64,000 nucleotides of DNA from Alphaproteobacteria bacterium. Its GTDB lineage: Bacteria > Pseudomonadota > Alphaproteobacteria > DSM-16000 > Inquilinaceae. A program made the position numbers and the translations under genes. This document shows, piece by piece, positions 53,181 through 62,296 of this stretch. Numbering within the stretch: the stretch's first letter is position 1; the number at the start of each line of letters is the position of its first letter. The DNA is taken from NCBI GenBank assembly GCA_028277405.1, contig JANQGH010000055.1, positions 62,001 to 126,000 on the forward strand, read 5' to 3'. The notes below the pieces were generated by a model. It saw only the letters and a list, made by a program, of their open reading frames with translations, searched no databases and was not told the DNA's origin.

Positions 53181-54236
53181 ATGCAGTCGCAGGCGGCGAG
53201 CAGCCACCGATCCAACGGTTCTTCGGGGACATTGCCGCTTACCGAGCGGCGCTGGGACCGGGACGGCCTCGCCGTGCGGGCCGACGACATCTTCCTCCGC
53301 GCGCCTGATCCGTTGAACGACGGGCTCCGCCGCATGCTCGATACGCTGCAGCGCCAAGGGCTCGATCTCGACACCGTGGAGACGGAAGACTGCCTTCTGG
53401 CCGCGTTCGCGCCGATCGTGCCGGAGATTCGGCGCCGGCTTGACGACGGCGCCGGCGTGGCCGTTCTTCAAGGCCTCGATATGGAGGGGCTCTCCGGCGA
53501 TCAGGCGGGCATCGTCGCGTGGGCATTGGCGAACCATGTCGGCCGGCCGCTGCGCCAGGGCATCCGGGTCGACCGGAAGCTGTTCACCGTCACGAATGTC
53601 GGCGCCGCCAACAACGATCCGACACGGATCGGCGCCAGCAACAAAGTGTCGCGCGCCCATTCCGACAATGGCTGCCTGGAAATGCGGCCGCCCTGCTATC
53701 TCGGTCTTTTGTGCGCGGAGAATGCGGCCGCGGGCGGCGAAAGCACCCTGATATCGGGGGAAACCGTCTACCAGGTGGTGGCCGACGAGCGGCCGGACTT
53801 GCTGCCGCTGTTCCTGCGGTCCTGGCACTTTCGGCCGCCGAAGCTGCACACCTGGCCGGCCGGTCCGACGACGATCCAGAAGCCGATCCTGGAAATCGTC
53901 GATGACGAGGTGCGCATTCACTACGCCCGCGTGATGATCGAGCCGGGCATGGAACTGGCGGGCACCCCGCTGACGCAGGAAGAACGCGAGGCGCTGAATT
54001 GGTTCGACGGCGTGTTGGAGCGGCCGGAGCTGGTCTGGACCTACGCCCTCAAGCCCGGCGACTATCTGTTCACCAACAACCTGGTAACGCTACACGGCCG
54101 GCTGGGCTTCGCCGACGAAGGCCGCCATCGGCGGGTCCTGAAGCGGGTTTGGATGCGGCGACGCCACCGGCCTCCATACGAGGATCCGGCGTTGCTGGCC
54201 CTCGATCCCGTCGCGAATGGAAGCCAAGCCCAATGA
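53181..54236 (+). CDS. TauD/TfdA-family Fe(II)/2-oxoglutarate dioxygenase
   Basis: The 351-residue protein has the HxD iron motif in SRAHSDNGCLEMRPP, the distal His in LVTLHGRLGFADEG and the 2-oxoglutarate-binding Arg in the RVLKRVWMRR region. It has GVAVLQGLDMEGLSGDQAG early, typical of TauD-like enzymes. ATG at 53181 is chosen; an upstream TTG is possible. Substrates of relatives include taurine, betaines and clavaminate-like compounds. It overlaps DUF2848 by 4 bases and leads the second importer operon. Confidence 0.88.
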   Translation: MQSQAASSHRSNGSSGTLPLTERRWDRDGLAVRADDIFLRAPDPLNDGLRRMLDTLQRQGLDLDTVETEDCLLAAFAPIVPEIRRRLDDGAGVAVLQGLDMEGLSGDQAGIVAWALANHVGRPLRQGIRVDRKLFTVTNVGAANNDPTRIGASNKVSRAHSDNGCLEMRPPCYLGLLCAENAAAGGESTLISGETVYQVVADERPDLLPLFLRSWHFRPPKLHTWPAGPTTIQKPILEIVDDEVRIHYARVMIEPGMELAGTPLTQEEREALNWFDGVLERPELVWTYALKPGDYLFTNNLVTLHGRLGFADEGRHRRVLKRVWMRRRHRPPYEDPALLALDPVANGSQAQ

Positions 54237-54988
54237 GCCGTCGATTGCCCTTAACCGTTGTCGAGCGTGGTGGTTCCAAGCGCGCGATGGATCTGACCCT
54301 GGACACGGTCATCAACCTGGGATCCGCGACTCGCAGCGACGAAGTCGCCAAGCTGCATCGCGACGAGGTCCTGCTGCATGGCGTGCACGTCGCCACCGAG
54401 GTGCCCGCGCCGCGCATGTATCCGATCGCCGCATCGTCCGTCGTCACCGACGATCTGATCGAGGTGCAGACGGAAGAGACCTCGGGCGAGGTCGAGATCG
54501 TCTTGATCCTGGCGGACCAGCTCTATGTCGGTGTCGGCTCGGACCATACGGACCGCGCGCTGGAGCGTGCCTCGATCCCCTGGAGCAAGCAGGCCTGCGC
54601 CAATGTGCTGGCGCCGCAGGTCTGGCCGTTCGAGGAATTGAAGGACGACTGGGACAGTTGCGTGCTGCGCTCGTGGGTCGATGGCCGGCTCTATCAAGAG
54701 GTCGGTGTCGATGCCTTCCTCCGGCCCGAGACCGTCTTGGAGATCGTCGCCGAACGAGCGCCTGGCTTCCCTGAGACAAATGCCGCGATTTTCTGCGGCA
54801 CCATCGTCAGCGTCGACAAGCGCTTGGGTTTCGGCAGCCGTTGGGCGTTCGAGATGACCGACCCGAAGGGCGATCGGTGCATCCGCCACACTTATGATGT
54901 CCGCAACATGTTCGACGCCATTCGGCCCGACTATCGCGTGCCCATGCTGACCGGCGCGATCGGGCCCGATCTGGCGAAATCCGCGTGA
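54233..54988 (+). CDS. DUF2848 family protein
   Basis: The 251-residue protein fits DUF2848 by LTLDTVINLGSATRSDEVAK, then PRMYPIAASSVVTDDLIEVQ, and DRCIRHTYDVRNMF near the end. The biochemical role of this family is not known to me. EVPAPRMYPI and VGVGSDHTDR contain acidic and His residues that could bind metal. The ATG overlaps the TauD stop by 4 bases, and the binding-protein gene follows after 74 bases. By position it may process the product of the TauD or flavin enzymes. Confidence 0.8.
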   Translation: MSRRLPLTVVERGGSKRAMDLTLDTVINLGSATRSDEVAKLHRDEVLLHGVHVATEVPAPRMYPIAASSVVTDDLIEVQTEETSGEVEIVLILADQLYVGVGSDHTDRALERASIPWSKQACANVLAPQVWPFEELKDDWDSCVLRSWVDGRLYQEVGVDAFLRPETVLEIVAERAPGFPETNAAIFCGTIVSVDKRLGFGSRWAFEMTDPKGDRCIRHTYDVRNMFDAIRPDYRVPMLTGAIGPDLAKSA

Positions 54989-55062
54989 CGGGCACATCCC
55001 CTGATCGCATGCGGGATCGGCAGAACCGGTCCCGGCCAACAACAAAGGAGGCTTGGAGGCTC

Positions 55063-56646
55063 ATGAGAACTGGAATTCGCACCCGCTTCGGCACGGCATT
55101 GCTTGCCGGTGCCGCGTCGCTGGCGATTATGGCGGCCACACCGTCGAGCGCCGAAACGCTGGTCGTTGCCGCAGCAGCGGTGCCGGAGGGTTTTGACGGC
55201 GATGCGCTGCGCCCCGGCACCCAGAATGTTGTCACGCAGGTCTACGAGAACCTGGTCCGTTATGGCCGAACCGTGGGCGAGGACGGCCGCACCTATCTCG
55301 ATCCCGGCGTAATCGAGGGTCATCTGGCCGAAAGCTGGGAGGTCTCGGAAGACGGCATGCGTTGGGTGTTCACCCTGCGCGACGGCGTGATGAGCCCGTA
55401 CGGCAACGAGCTCACGGCCGATGACGTGGTTTGGTCCTGGAACAAGTCGTTCGACCAGCAGCGCACGGGCAACTTCATCGCCCGCGTGTCCAACGTGGAG
55501 TCGGTGGAGGCCGTATCGGACAATCAGGTCGCGTTCAACCTGAACGCGCCGAGTTCCATCTTCCTGTCCGCTCTGACCCTTTACGTGCCCGGCATCTATG
55601 ACAGCACCGAGGTGCGCAGCCACGCCACGGACGAGGACCCGTGGGCCCTTGACTGGCTGGCGACCAACACGGCGGGCTTCGGCGCCTATCACCTCGACAC
55701 GCTGCGCCCGGACGAGATGGCGGTTTTCGTCGCCAACCCGAACTATTTCCGCGACCCGCCCTACTTCGATCGGGTGATCTATCGCGAGGTTCCGTCCGCT
55801 GCCAGCCGCGCCACGCTGCTGCTGACCGGCGACGCGCAGTGGATCGACCGACCGGCGATCCAGCAGGTCGTCGACTTCGACGGTGATGACCGGGTCCAGG
55901 TTCTCGACGCCCCGGGCCGGTCCATGATGGCCGCGCGCATGAACCCGAACTTCCCACCGTTCGACGATGTTCGGGTCCGCCAGGCCATGAACTACGCGGT
56001 TGACCGGCAGGAAATCATTGACAGCGTGCTGCGCGGCACGGGCGATGTGGCCCGGTCCATCGTGCCGCCGATCGTCGATGGCTACGACCCGTCCCATTTC
56101 GGCTACGACTACAACCCCGACCGTGCCCGCGAGCTGTTGGCCGAGGCCGGCTATGGGGACGGTGTCGAGGTCGAACTCCTGTACTCTGATCTTTGGTGGT
56201 GGCTGGAGCCCTTTGCGATCCAGTTGGCGGACCAACTCGGCGATGTCGGCATCACCGTGTCGCCGGCGCGGATCACCGGTTCGGACATGCGGTCGCGCGG
56301 GGCACCGGCCGTGCAGGACATGCCCTTCTTCGTCTTCGAGGACGGGCCGATCGTGCTCGACCCGGTCTATTCGCACTATCTGATGACCCACACCGAGGGC
56401 GTGTCCAACCGGGCCGGCTATTCGAATGCCGAGCTCGACGCCTTGATCGACGAGGCCAGGCAGACCCTCGATCGCGACACGCGCTTAGGGCTGATGTCGT
56501 CCGCTCAGGAAACCTGGATGAACGACGCACCCTGGATCGTCGTGGCCTATCCGCGCACGTTCGAGGCCATGGCCCCCAACGTCGAGGGCTGGGTCCCGCA
56601 TCCCGACGAGCACGAGCGCTGGTACGATTTGCGCGTTGCCCAATAG
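55063..56646 (+). CDS. ABC transporter substrate-binding protein, family 5 (first tandem copy)
   Basis: The 527-residue precursor has a signal (ALLAGAASLAIMAATPSSA) and family-5 motifs (HLAESWEVSEDGMRWVFTLR; DDVRVRQAMNYAVDRQEIID). It is nearly collinear with the next protein, with long identical blocks such as FDQQRTGNFIARVSNVE and FVANPNYFRD. The start follows AAAGGAGG and a second GGAGG. It feeds the Dpp-type importer, perhaps with a slightly different ligand from the second copy. Confidence 0.92.
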   Translation: MRTGIRTRFGTALLAGAASLAIMAATPSSAETLVVAAAAVPEGFDGDALRPGTQNVVTQVYENLVRYGRTVGEDGRTYLDPGVIEGHLAESWEVSEDGMRWVFTLRDGVMSPYGNELTADDVVWSWNKSFDQQRTGNFIARVSNVESVEAVSDNQVAFNLNAPSSIFLSALTLYVPGIYDSTEVRSHATDEDPWALDWLATNTAGFGAYHLDTLRPDEMAVFVANPNYFRDPPYFDRVIYREVPSAASRATLLLTGDAQWIDRPAIQQVVDFDGDDRVQVLDAPGRSMMAARMNPNFPPFDDVRVRQAMNYAVDRQEIIDSVLRGTGDVARSIVPPIVDGYDPSHFGYDYNPDRARELLAEAGYGDGVEVELLYSDLWWWLEPFAIQLADQLGDVGITVSPARITGSDMRSRGAPAVQDMPFFVFEDGPIVLDPVYSHYLMTHTEGVSNRAGYSNAELDALIDEARQTLDRDTRLGLMSSAQETWMNDAPWIVVAYPRTFEAMAPNVEGWVPHPDEHERWYDLRVAQ

Positions 56647-56661
56647 GGCCCAAGCGGCCGT

Positions 56662-56691
56662 CGGCCGGTCGGGCTTTGTCCCGGCCGGCCG
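56662..56691 (+). terminator. GC-rich hairpin between the two binding-protein genes
   Basis: CGGCCGGTCGGG (56662-56673) pairs with CCCGGCCGGCCG (56680-56691) in a 12-base stem with one G-U pair and a 6-base loop. No U-run follows directly. ATTGTCGATCA recurs twice just after. It may stabilise the upstream binding-protein mRNA, as REP elements do after malE, rather than end transcription. Confidence 0.55.
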
Positions 56692-56735
56692 ATTGTCGAT
56701 CAGCAAATTGTCGATCAAAAAAAGGGGGTGTGACG

Positions 56736-58334
56736 ATGGTTGGTGTGCTTAGCCGCACGACAGGTGTTCTTGGCGCGGCCGCGCTGCTTGGTACGGGCCT
56801 CGCGGTTGCGCTGCCTGCGGTGACCGCTTCGGCGGAGGAAACGCTGCTGGTCGCCGCCACGGCGGTGCCGGAGGGTTTTGACGGCGACGCGTTGCGGCCC
56901 GGCACGCAGAACGTTGTCCCACAGGTCTACGAAAACCTGGTCCGCTACGGCCGGATCGAGGGCGAGGACGGCCGCACCTATCTCGACCCCAGCGCGATCG
57001 AAGGCCATCTGGCCGAAAGCTGGGAGGTTTCCGAGGACGGCACCCGCTGGGTCTTCACGTTGCGCGAGGGCATTCTCAGCCCCTATGGCAACGAGTTGAC
57101 GGCCGACGATGTGGAATGGTCGTGGAACAAATCCTTCGACCAGCAGCGCACCGGCAACTTCATCGCGCGCGTTTCCAACGTGGAGTCCGTCGAGGCGCTT
57201 TCCGACTACGAGGTCGCGTTCAACCTGTCGGCGCCCAGTTCGATCTTCCTGCCGGCGCTAACGCTTTACGTGCCGGGCATCTATGACAGCACCGAGGTGC
57301 GCAGCCACGCCACCGACGAAGACCCGTGGGCCTTGGAGTGGCTGGAAACCAATACGGCCGGCTTCGGCGCCTACCATCTCGACACGCTGCGGCCGGACGA
57401 GATGGCCGTCTTCGTCGCCAACCCGAACTACTTCCGCGATCAGCCCTTTTTCGACCGGATCGTCTATCGTGAGGTGCCATCCGCCGCCAGCCGCGCGACG
57501 CTCTTGCTGACCGGCGATGTCGACTGGATCGATCGGCCGGCGGTGCAGCAGGTGGTCGAATTTCAGGGCGACGATCGCGTCAAGATCGAGGACTCACCGG
57601 GCCGGGCCATGGTGGCTGCCTGGATGAACCCGAACTTCGAGCCTTTCGGCGATGTGCGCGTGCGCCAGGCGCTGAACTACGCGATCGACCGCGAGGAGAT
57701 CATCGACTCCGTGACCCGCGGCACCGGCGACGTCGCCATGTCGGTCGTGCCGCCGATCGTCGACGGCTACGACCCGTCCTTCTTCGCCTACGATTATGAC
57801 CCCGACCGAGCCCGCGAACTGCTGACCGAGGCGGGCTATCCCGACGGCTTCGAAACCGAGCTTCTGTATTCCGACCTCTGGTGGTGGCTGGAGCCGTTCA
57901 CGATCCAGGTTTCCAGTCAGCTCAGCGAGGTGGGCGTAACGGCGACGCCGACGCGGATTACCGGCTCCGACATGCGCTCGCGCAGCGCGCCCGCCGTGCG
58001 CGACATGCCGTTCTTCGTCTTCGAAAGCGGCCCGATCATCCTGGACCCGGTCTACACGCTCTACCTGCTGGCCCACAGCGAGGGCGTTTCCAACCGGTCG
58101 GACTATTCCAACCCCGACTTCGACGCGCTGATCGACGAGGCGCGCGAAACTCTGGACCGCGATGCCAGGCTGGCCCTGACCACAGACGCGCAGCGCATCT
58201 GGATGGAGGATGCGCCGTGGCTGGTGGCCGCCTATCCGCGCACGTTCGAGGCCATGGCCCCGGACATTGTCGGCTGGGTGCCCTACCCGGACGTGCATGA
58301 GCGGTGGTATGATCTGCGCCGTGTTGAGGATTAG
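56736..58334 (+). CDS. ABC transporter substrate-binding protein, family 5 (second tandem copy)
   Basis: The 532-residue precursor has a signal (LGAAALLGTGLAVALPAVTASA) and the same motifs as the first copy (HLAESWEVSEDGTRWVFTLR; DVRVRQALNYAIDREEIIDS). AAGGGGG precedes the ATG. The mature proteins align throughout without large gaps, so this is a recent tandem duplication. Differences cluster in places such as RMNPNFPPF vs WMNPNFEPF and SHYLMTHTEG vs TLYLLAHSEG, which may affect the ligand pocket. Confidence 0.92.
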   Translation: MVGVLSRTTGVLGAAALLGTGLAVALPAVTASAEETLLVAATAVPEGFDGDALRPGTQNVVPQVYENLVRYGRIEGEDGRTYLDPSAIEGHLAESWEVSEDGTRWVFTLREGILSPYGNELTADDVEWSWNKSFDQQRTGNFIARVSNVESVEALSDYEVAFNLSAPSSIFLPALTLYVPGIYDSTEVRSHATDEDPWALEWLETNTAGFGAYHLDTLRPDEMAVFVANPNYFRDQPFFDRIVYREVPSAASRATLLLTGDVDWIDRPAVQQVVEFQGDDRVKIEDSPGRAMVAAWMNPNFEPFGDVRVRQALNYAIDREEIIDSVTRGTGDVAMSVVPPIVDGYDPSFFAYDYDPDRARELLTEAGYPDGFETELLYSDLWWWLEPFTIQVSSQLSEVGVTATPTRITGSDMRSRSAPAVRDMPFFVFESGPIILDPVYTLYLLAHSEGVSNRSDYSNPDFDALIDEARETLDRDARLALTTDAQRIWMEDAPWLVAAYPRTFEAMAPDIVGWVPYPDVHERWYDLRRVED

Positions 58335-58378
58335 CAATGCCGTGGTGAGTACCCGCGTTTCCCCCATAGGTGCTTGAG

Positions 58379-59395
58379 ATGAAGGTCCGCCGGTTTCTTC
58401 TGCGCAGGTTGATCTTCATCGTTCCCCTGTTGCTGGGGATCGTGTTCTTCACCTTCATGCTGGTGCGCATCGGTGGCCAGGATCCAGTGGAGATGCTGGC
58501 CGGGCCGACCGCGACCCAGGCCCATATCGACCTGATCGAACGAGAGCTGGGCTTGGATCAGCCGCTGTTGTCCCAGTTCCTGATCTATATCGGGAACGTC
58601 TTCACCGGCAATCTGGGCGATAGCTGGATCAGTTCGCAGCCGGTGCTGGACGACATTCTGCGGCGTGCGCCGATCACCCTGGAACTGTTGTTCTGGGGCG
58701 TCGGGCTTGGCGCCTTGATCGGCATTCCGGTCGGTCTACGGGTGGCCGGCCGGCCGGACAGTTGGTTTGATCAGTGCGCCCGCGTGGTCTCGCTGTTCGG
58801 CTTTTCGATCCCGACCTACTGGCTCGGGCTCGTGATGCTGTTCGTCTTCTTCTACCTGTTGGGCTGGGCGCCGCCGGGCATCGGCCGCATCGGTTTGGTG
58901 GTCATTCCGCCGGAAACGATCACGGGCTCCTACCTGATCGACAGTCTTCTGACCGGGGATTGGGAGGCGGCGCATTCTGCCTTCTCTCACTTGGTTTTGC
59001 CGGTGACATGCATCGCCATCATTTCCGCCGCGCCGATCATCAAGCATACCCGTGCGATCGCGCTGGAGGTTTATCGGGGCGACGCGGTGCGGTTTGCGCG
59101 CGCCTCCGGCCTGCCGCGCCGGATCGTGCGGCGCATCGTCATGCGCAACTCGACCGTCCCGGTCATGACCTTCGTCGGCACCGAGATCACCGGACTGGTC
59201 GGCACGACCTCCCTGATCGAGTTCGTCTTCGCCTGGGGCGGCCTCGGCCAGTACGGGCTGAACGCCATCATCAGCGGCGATTTCGCTGCCGTGCAGGGCT
59301 ATGTCCTGTTCCTGGCGCTGTTCTCCGTCATCGTCTTTCTGATCATTGACCTGACCGTGGTCATCATCGAACCGCGCAGTTCGGAGGCCACATGA
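58379..59395 (+). CDS. ABC transporter permease, DppB type
   Basis: The 338-residue protein has about six spans (LLRRLIFIVPLLLGIVFFTF at the start), the DppB start region FMLVRIGGQDPVEMLAGPTA and the EAA loop AVRFARASGLPRRIVRRIV. ATG at 58379 is chosen over GTG at 58370. It overlaps the DppC-type gene by 4 bases. Confidence 0.9.
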   Translation: MKVRRFLLRRLIFIVPLLLGIVFFTFMLVRIGGQDPVEMLAGPTATQAHIDLIERELGLDQPLLSQFLIYIGNVFTGNLGDSWISSQPVLDDILRRAPITLELLFWGVGLGALIGIPVGLRVAGRPDSWFDQCARVVSLFGFSIPTYWLGLVMLFVFFYLLGWAPPGIGRIGLVVIPPETITGSYLIDSLLTGDWEAAHSAFSHLVLPVTCIAIISAAPIIKHTRAIALEVYRGDAVRFARASGLPRRIVRRIVMRNSTVPVMTFVGTEITGLVGTTSLIEFVFAWGGLGQYGLNAIISGDFAAVQGYVLFLALFSVIVFLIIDLTVVIIEPRSSEAT

Positions 59396-60276
59396 CCACG
59401 ATCGACCTGCCCGCCGGCCGTTCCGAGCGGCGCTGGCCTACCCTCAACCGGCTGGTCGGCGTCGGCCGCCGCAGCCCGACCGCGACGGTCGGCTTCGTGA
59501 TCGTCGTGGCGTTCGCCCTGATGGCGATCTTCGCCCAGTACATCACGCCGCACGATCCGGTCGAGGCCTATCCGCGCAACATCCTGAATCCGCCGGATGC
59601 GGAGTTCTGGCTGGGCACGGACGGCAACGGCATGGACATCTTCTCGCGGGTCATCTATGGCGCGCGCTATGCCTTCGCCATCGCGGTGCCGGCGGTGTTG
59701 CTGTCGATCGTCATCGGCGTGCCGATCGGCTTGTGGACCGGCTATCGCGGCGGCCTGTTCGACGAAGGCTTGATGCGTTTCTTCGATGCGCTGCGCGTGT
59801 TTCCCTCGATCATCCTGGCCTTGGCGGTGGTCGCGGCCGCCGGCCCGTCGGTGATCAACGTGGTGATCGTCATCGGCCTCTTGGACAGCCCGATTTTCGT
59901 GCGCGTGGTGCGGGCGGAGGTGTTGGCCCTGCGCTCCTCCACCATGGTCGAGGCCGCGCGCGCCGCCGGCAATCCGACCTGGCGCATTCTGCTCGTCCAT
60001 CTGCTGCCAAACGCCATCCAGGGCGCCATGGCCCAGACGGCCGTGCGCGCCGCCTGGGCCGTGCGCATCAGCGCGACCCTGGCGTTCCTTGGTGTCGGCA
60101 TTCAGGTGCCGACGCCGGAATGGGGGGTGATGATCCGTCAGGGGGCGGAATACATGGTCACCGGCCAATGGTGGGTCGCCCTCTTCCCGGGCATCGCCCT
60201 GGTCGTCATGGTGCTGGGCCTCAACATGTTGGGCGACGGTTTGCAGGATCTGCTGAACCCGCGGCGGAAGGGTTAG
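59392..60276 (+). CDS. ABC transporter permease, DppC type
   Basis: The 294-residue protein has the DppC hallmark LGTDGNGMDIFSRVIYGAR, hydrophobic spans and the EAA loop MVEAARAAGNPTWRILLVHL. It forms the channel with the DppB-type protein. A GTG-started ATPase gene follows 5 bases after the stop. Confidence 0.92.
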   Translation: MTTIDLPAGRSERRWPTLNRLVGVGRRSPTATVGFVIVVAFALMAIFAQYITPHDPVEAYPRNILNPPDAEFWLGTDGNGMDIFSRVIYGARYAFAIAVPAVLLSIVIGVPIGLWTGYRGGLFDEGLMRFFDALRVFPSIILALAVVAAAGPSVINVVIVIGLLDSPIFVRVVRAEVLALRSSTMVEAARAAGNPTWRILLVHLLPNAIQGAMAQTAVRAAWAVRISATLAFLGVGIQVPTPEWGVMIRQGAEYMVTGQWWVALFPGIALVVMVLGLNMLGDGLQDLLNPRRKG

Positions 60277-60281
60277 TTTGC

Positions 60282-61271
60282 GTGGCGTTGCTGAGTGTTG
60301 AGGATCTGGAAACCCATTTCGTCTCCCGCAATCTCGATAATGAGGTGCTGGTTGCGCACGCGCTGAACGGCGTCTCGTTTGCCGTCGATCGCGGGCAGGT
60401 TTTAGGTCTGGTGGGCGAGACGGGGGCCGGCAAGTCCCTGACCGCGCAGTCCGTCATGGGCCTGCTGCGCCCGCCGGCCTTGCGCGTCGGTGGCAAGGCC
60501 CTGTTCGACGGCACCGACCTGTTCGAACTGCCGACGGACACGATGAACGCGATGCGCGGCCGGGACATCGCGCTGGTCGTGCAGAACCCGCGCACGTCGC
60601 TCGATCCGTTGACCCGCATCGGCGACCAGCTCGTGCGCATTCAGCGGGTGCATCGCGAGATCAGCCTTGCCGACGCCCGCAAGCGCGCGATCGCGATGCT
60701 GGACGCGGTCGGCATACCGGAGCCCAAGCGGCGCATGCGGGCCTGGCCGCACGAACTGTCCGGCGGCATGGCCCAGCGCGTGCTGATCGCCATGGCCCTG
60801 ATCAACGATCCGAAACTGCTGATCGCCGACGAGCCGACGACGGGATTGGACGTCACCGTGCAGGCCCAGATCCTGGACCTGTTGCGCGACCTGGTGATCG
60901 ATCGCGACATGGCGGCGATCATCATCACCCATGATCTGGGTGTGGTGGCGCATTACTGCGACCGCGTGGTGGTCATGTTCGCCGGCGGTATTGTCGAGGC
61001 CGGCCCGGTCGGGGCCGTCTTCGGCCAGCCCTGCCACCCCTATACCAGGGCGCTTCTGGCCGCCACGCCGGAACGACTGGCGCTGGGCTCCGGCCGCCGC
61101 TTCGGCGGCCCGCCGCCGGACCTCTACAATCTGCCCAAAGGCTGCCACTACCGCGACCGCTGCGGCCACGCGACCGAGCTTTGCGAGCAAACGCCGTCCT
61201 TCGTCACGGTAGCCAGCGACCATGATGCGCGCTGCCACTACGCCGCATCGCTGAAGGACCAACCGCTGTGA
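60282..61271 (+). CDS. ABC transporter ATP-binding protein, DppD type
   Basis: The 329-residue ATPase has Walker A (GETGAGKSLTAQSVMGL), signature LSGGMAQR, Walker B ([14 protein letters not shown]) and switch His (ITHDLGVV). The C-terminal Cys region is GCHYRDRCGHATELC. The start is GTG at 60282 after GGAAGGG; the frame stays open upstream inside the permease gene. It overlaps the next ATPase by 4 bases. Confidence 0.9.
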   Translation: MALLSVEDLETHFVSRNLDNEVLVAHALNGVSFAVDRGQVLGLVGETGAGKSLTAQSVMGLLRPPALRVGGKALFDGTDLFELPTDTMNAMRGRDIALVVQNPRTSLDPLTRIGDQLVRIQRVHREISLADARKRAIAMLDAVGIPEPKRRMRAWPHELSGGMAQRVLIAMALINDPKLLIADEPTTGLDVTVQAQILDLLRDLVIDRDMAAIIITHDLGVVAHYCDRVVVMFAGGIVEAGPVGAVFGQPCHPYTRALLAATPERLALGSGRRFGGPPPDLYNLPKGCHYRDRCGHATELCEQTPSFVTVASDHDARCHYAASLKDQPL

Positions 61272-62296
61272 GCGGCCCGGCGAAAAACACGGCGCGGCCG
61301 GTCCTCCTGGCCCGGAACCTGGACAAGCATTTTCCCGCGCCAGAGCATCAGAAGATCCACGCCGTTAACGATGTCAGCTTCGCCATAGCCGAGGGCGAGG
61401 TCTTGGGCATGGTCGGCGAGAGCGGGTCCGGCAAGTCGACCGTTGGTCGCCTTGTGCTGGGGCTGCTGCCCCCAACGGCCGGCACCGTGGAATTCGACGG
61501 CAAGGATCTGGCGGCACTCGACGCGCGCCAGATGCGGGCCAGCCGGGCCGACATGCAGATGGTCTTCCAGGACCCTTGGAGCGCCTTGAACCCGCGCATG
61601 GCGGTCGGCCGACAGATCGCCGAGCCGCTGTTGCTGCACACGAAGCTCGATCGCAGCGGCCGCAAGGCCAAGGTGGCCGAACTGGCAGACCGGGTCCGCC
61701 TGCCGACCACCTACCTCAACCGCCTGCCGGCCGATCTGTCGGGCGGCCAGTTGCAGCGGGTCTGCATCGCCAAGGCGATCGCGACCGAGCCGAAGCTGAT
61801 CGTGCTCGACGAACCGACCAGCTCGCTGGACCTCTCGGTCCGCGCCGGCATTCTCGACCTGTTGGCGGACCTGCGCCGCGATCTCGGCGTCGCCATGCTG
61901 TTCATCTCGCACGATCTCGGCACGGTGAAGCTGATCTCCGACCGCATCGTCGTGCTCTATCTGGGCACGGTGGTAGAGGAGGGGGCGGCCGACACCCTGT
62001 TCGATACGCCGGCCCATCCCTACACCCAGGCGCTCCTGTCCGCCCACCTGCCGCCAGACCCGGCGGTCAAGGTGCAGCGGCACCTTCTGGAGGGCGAGGT
62101 GCCCAGCCCGATCCATCTGCCGCCGGGCTGCCGCTTCGCCGGGCGCTGCCCGCTCGCGATCGACCCCTGCCGTTCCGCCCTGCCGCCGCTCGACTCCGTT
62201 CCCGGCGATGTCGCCGATCATCGCGCCGCCTGCATTCGCATCGCCGAAGGCGCCAACCGCCTTGTCCAACCGCAACACCAGATGGCCAACCCATGA
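61268..62296 (+). CDS. ABC transporter ATP-binding protein, DppF type
   Basis: The 342-residue ATPase has Walker A ([17 protein letters not shown]), the Q loop (MVFQDPWSALNPRMAV), signature LSGGQLQR, Walker B (IVLDEPTSSLD) and switch His (ISHDLG). The C-terminal Cys motif is GCRFAGRCPLAIDPC. GTG at 61268 overlaps the previous stop (GTGA). Its own stop overlaps the flavoenzyme start. Confidence 0.9.
   Translation: MSGPAKNTARPVLLARNLDKHFPAPEHQKIHAVNDVSFAIAEGEVLGMVGESGSGKSTVGRLVLGLLPPTAGTVEFDGKDLAALDARQMRASRADMQMVFQDPWSALNPRMAVGRQIAEPLLLHTKLDRSGRKAKVAELADRVRLPTTYLNRLPADLSGGQLQRVCIAKAIATEPKLIVLDEPTSSLDLSVRAGILDLLADLRRDLGVAMLFISHDLGTVKLISDRIVVLYLGTVVEEGAADTLFDTPAHPYTQALLSAHLPPDPAVKVQRHLLEGEVPSPIHLPPGCRFAGRCPLAIDPCRSALPPLDSVPGDVADHRAACIRIAEGANRLVQPQHQMANP

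Noticed and set aside
54931..56391. Minus-strand frame of 486 codons opposite the first tandem binding protein
   Set aside because: The pattern repeats opposite the duplicated gene, as expected for a shadow of duplicated coding DNA.
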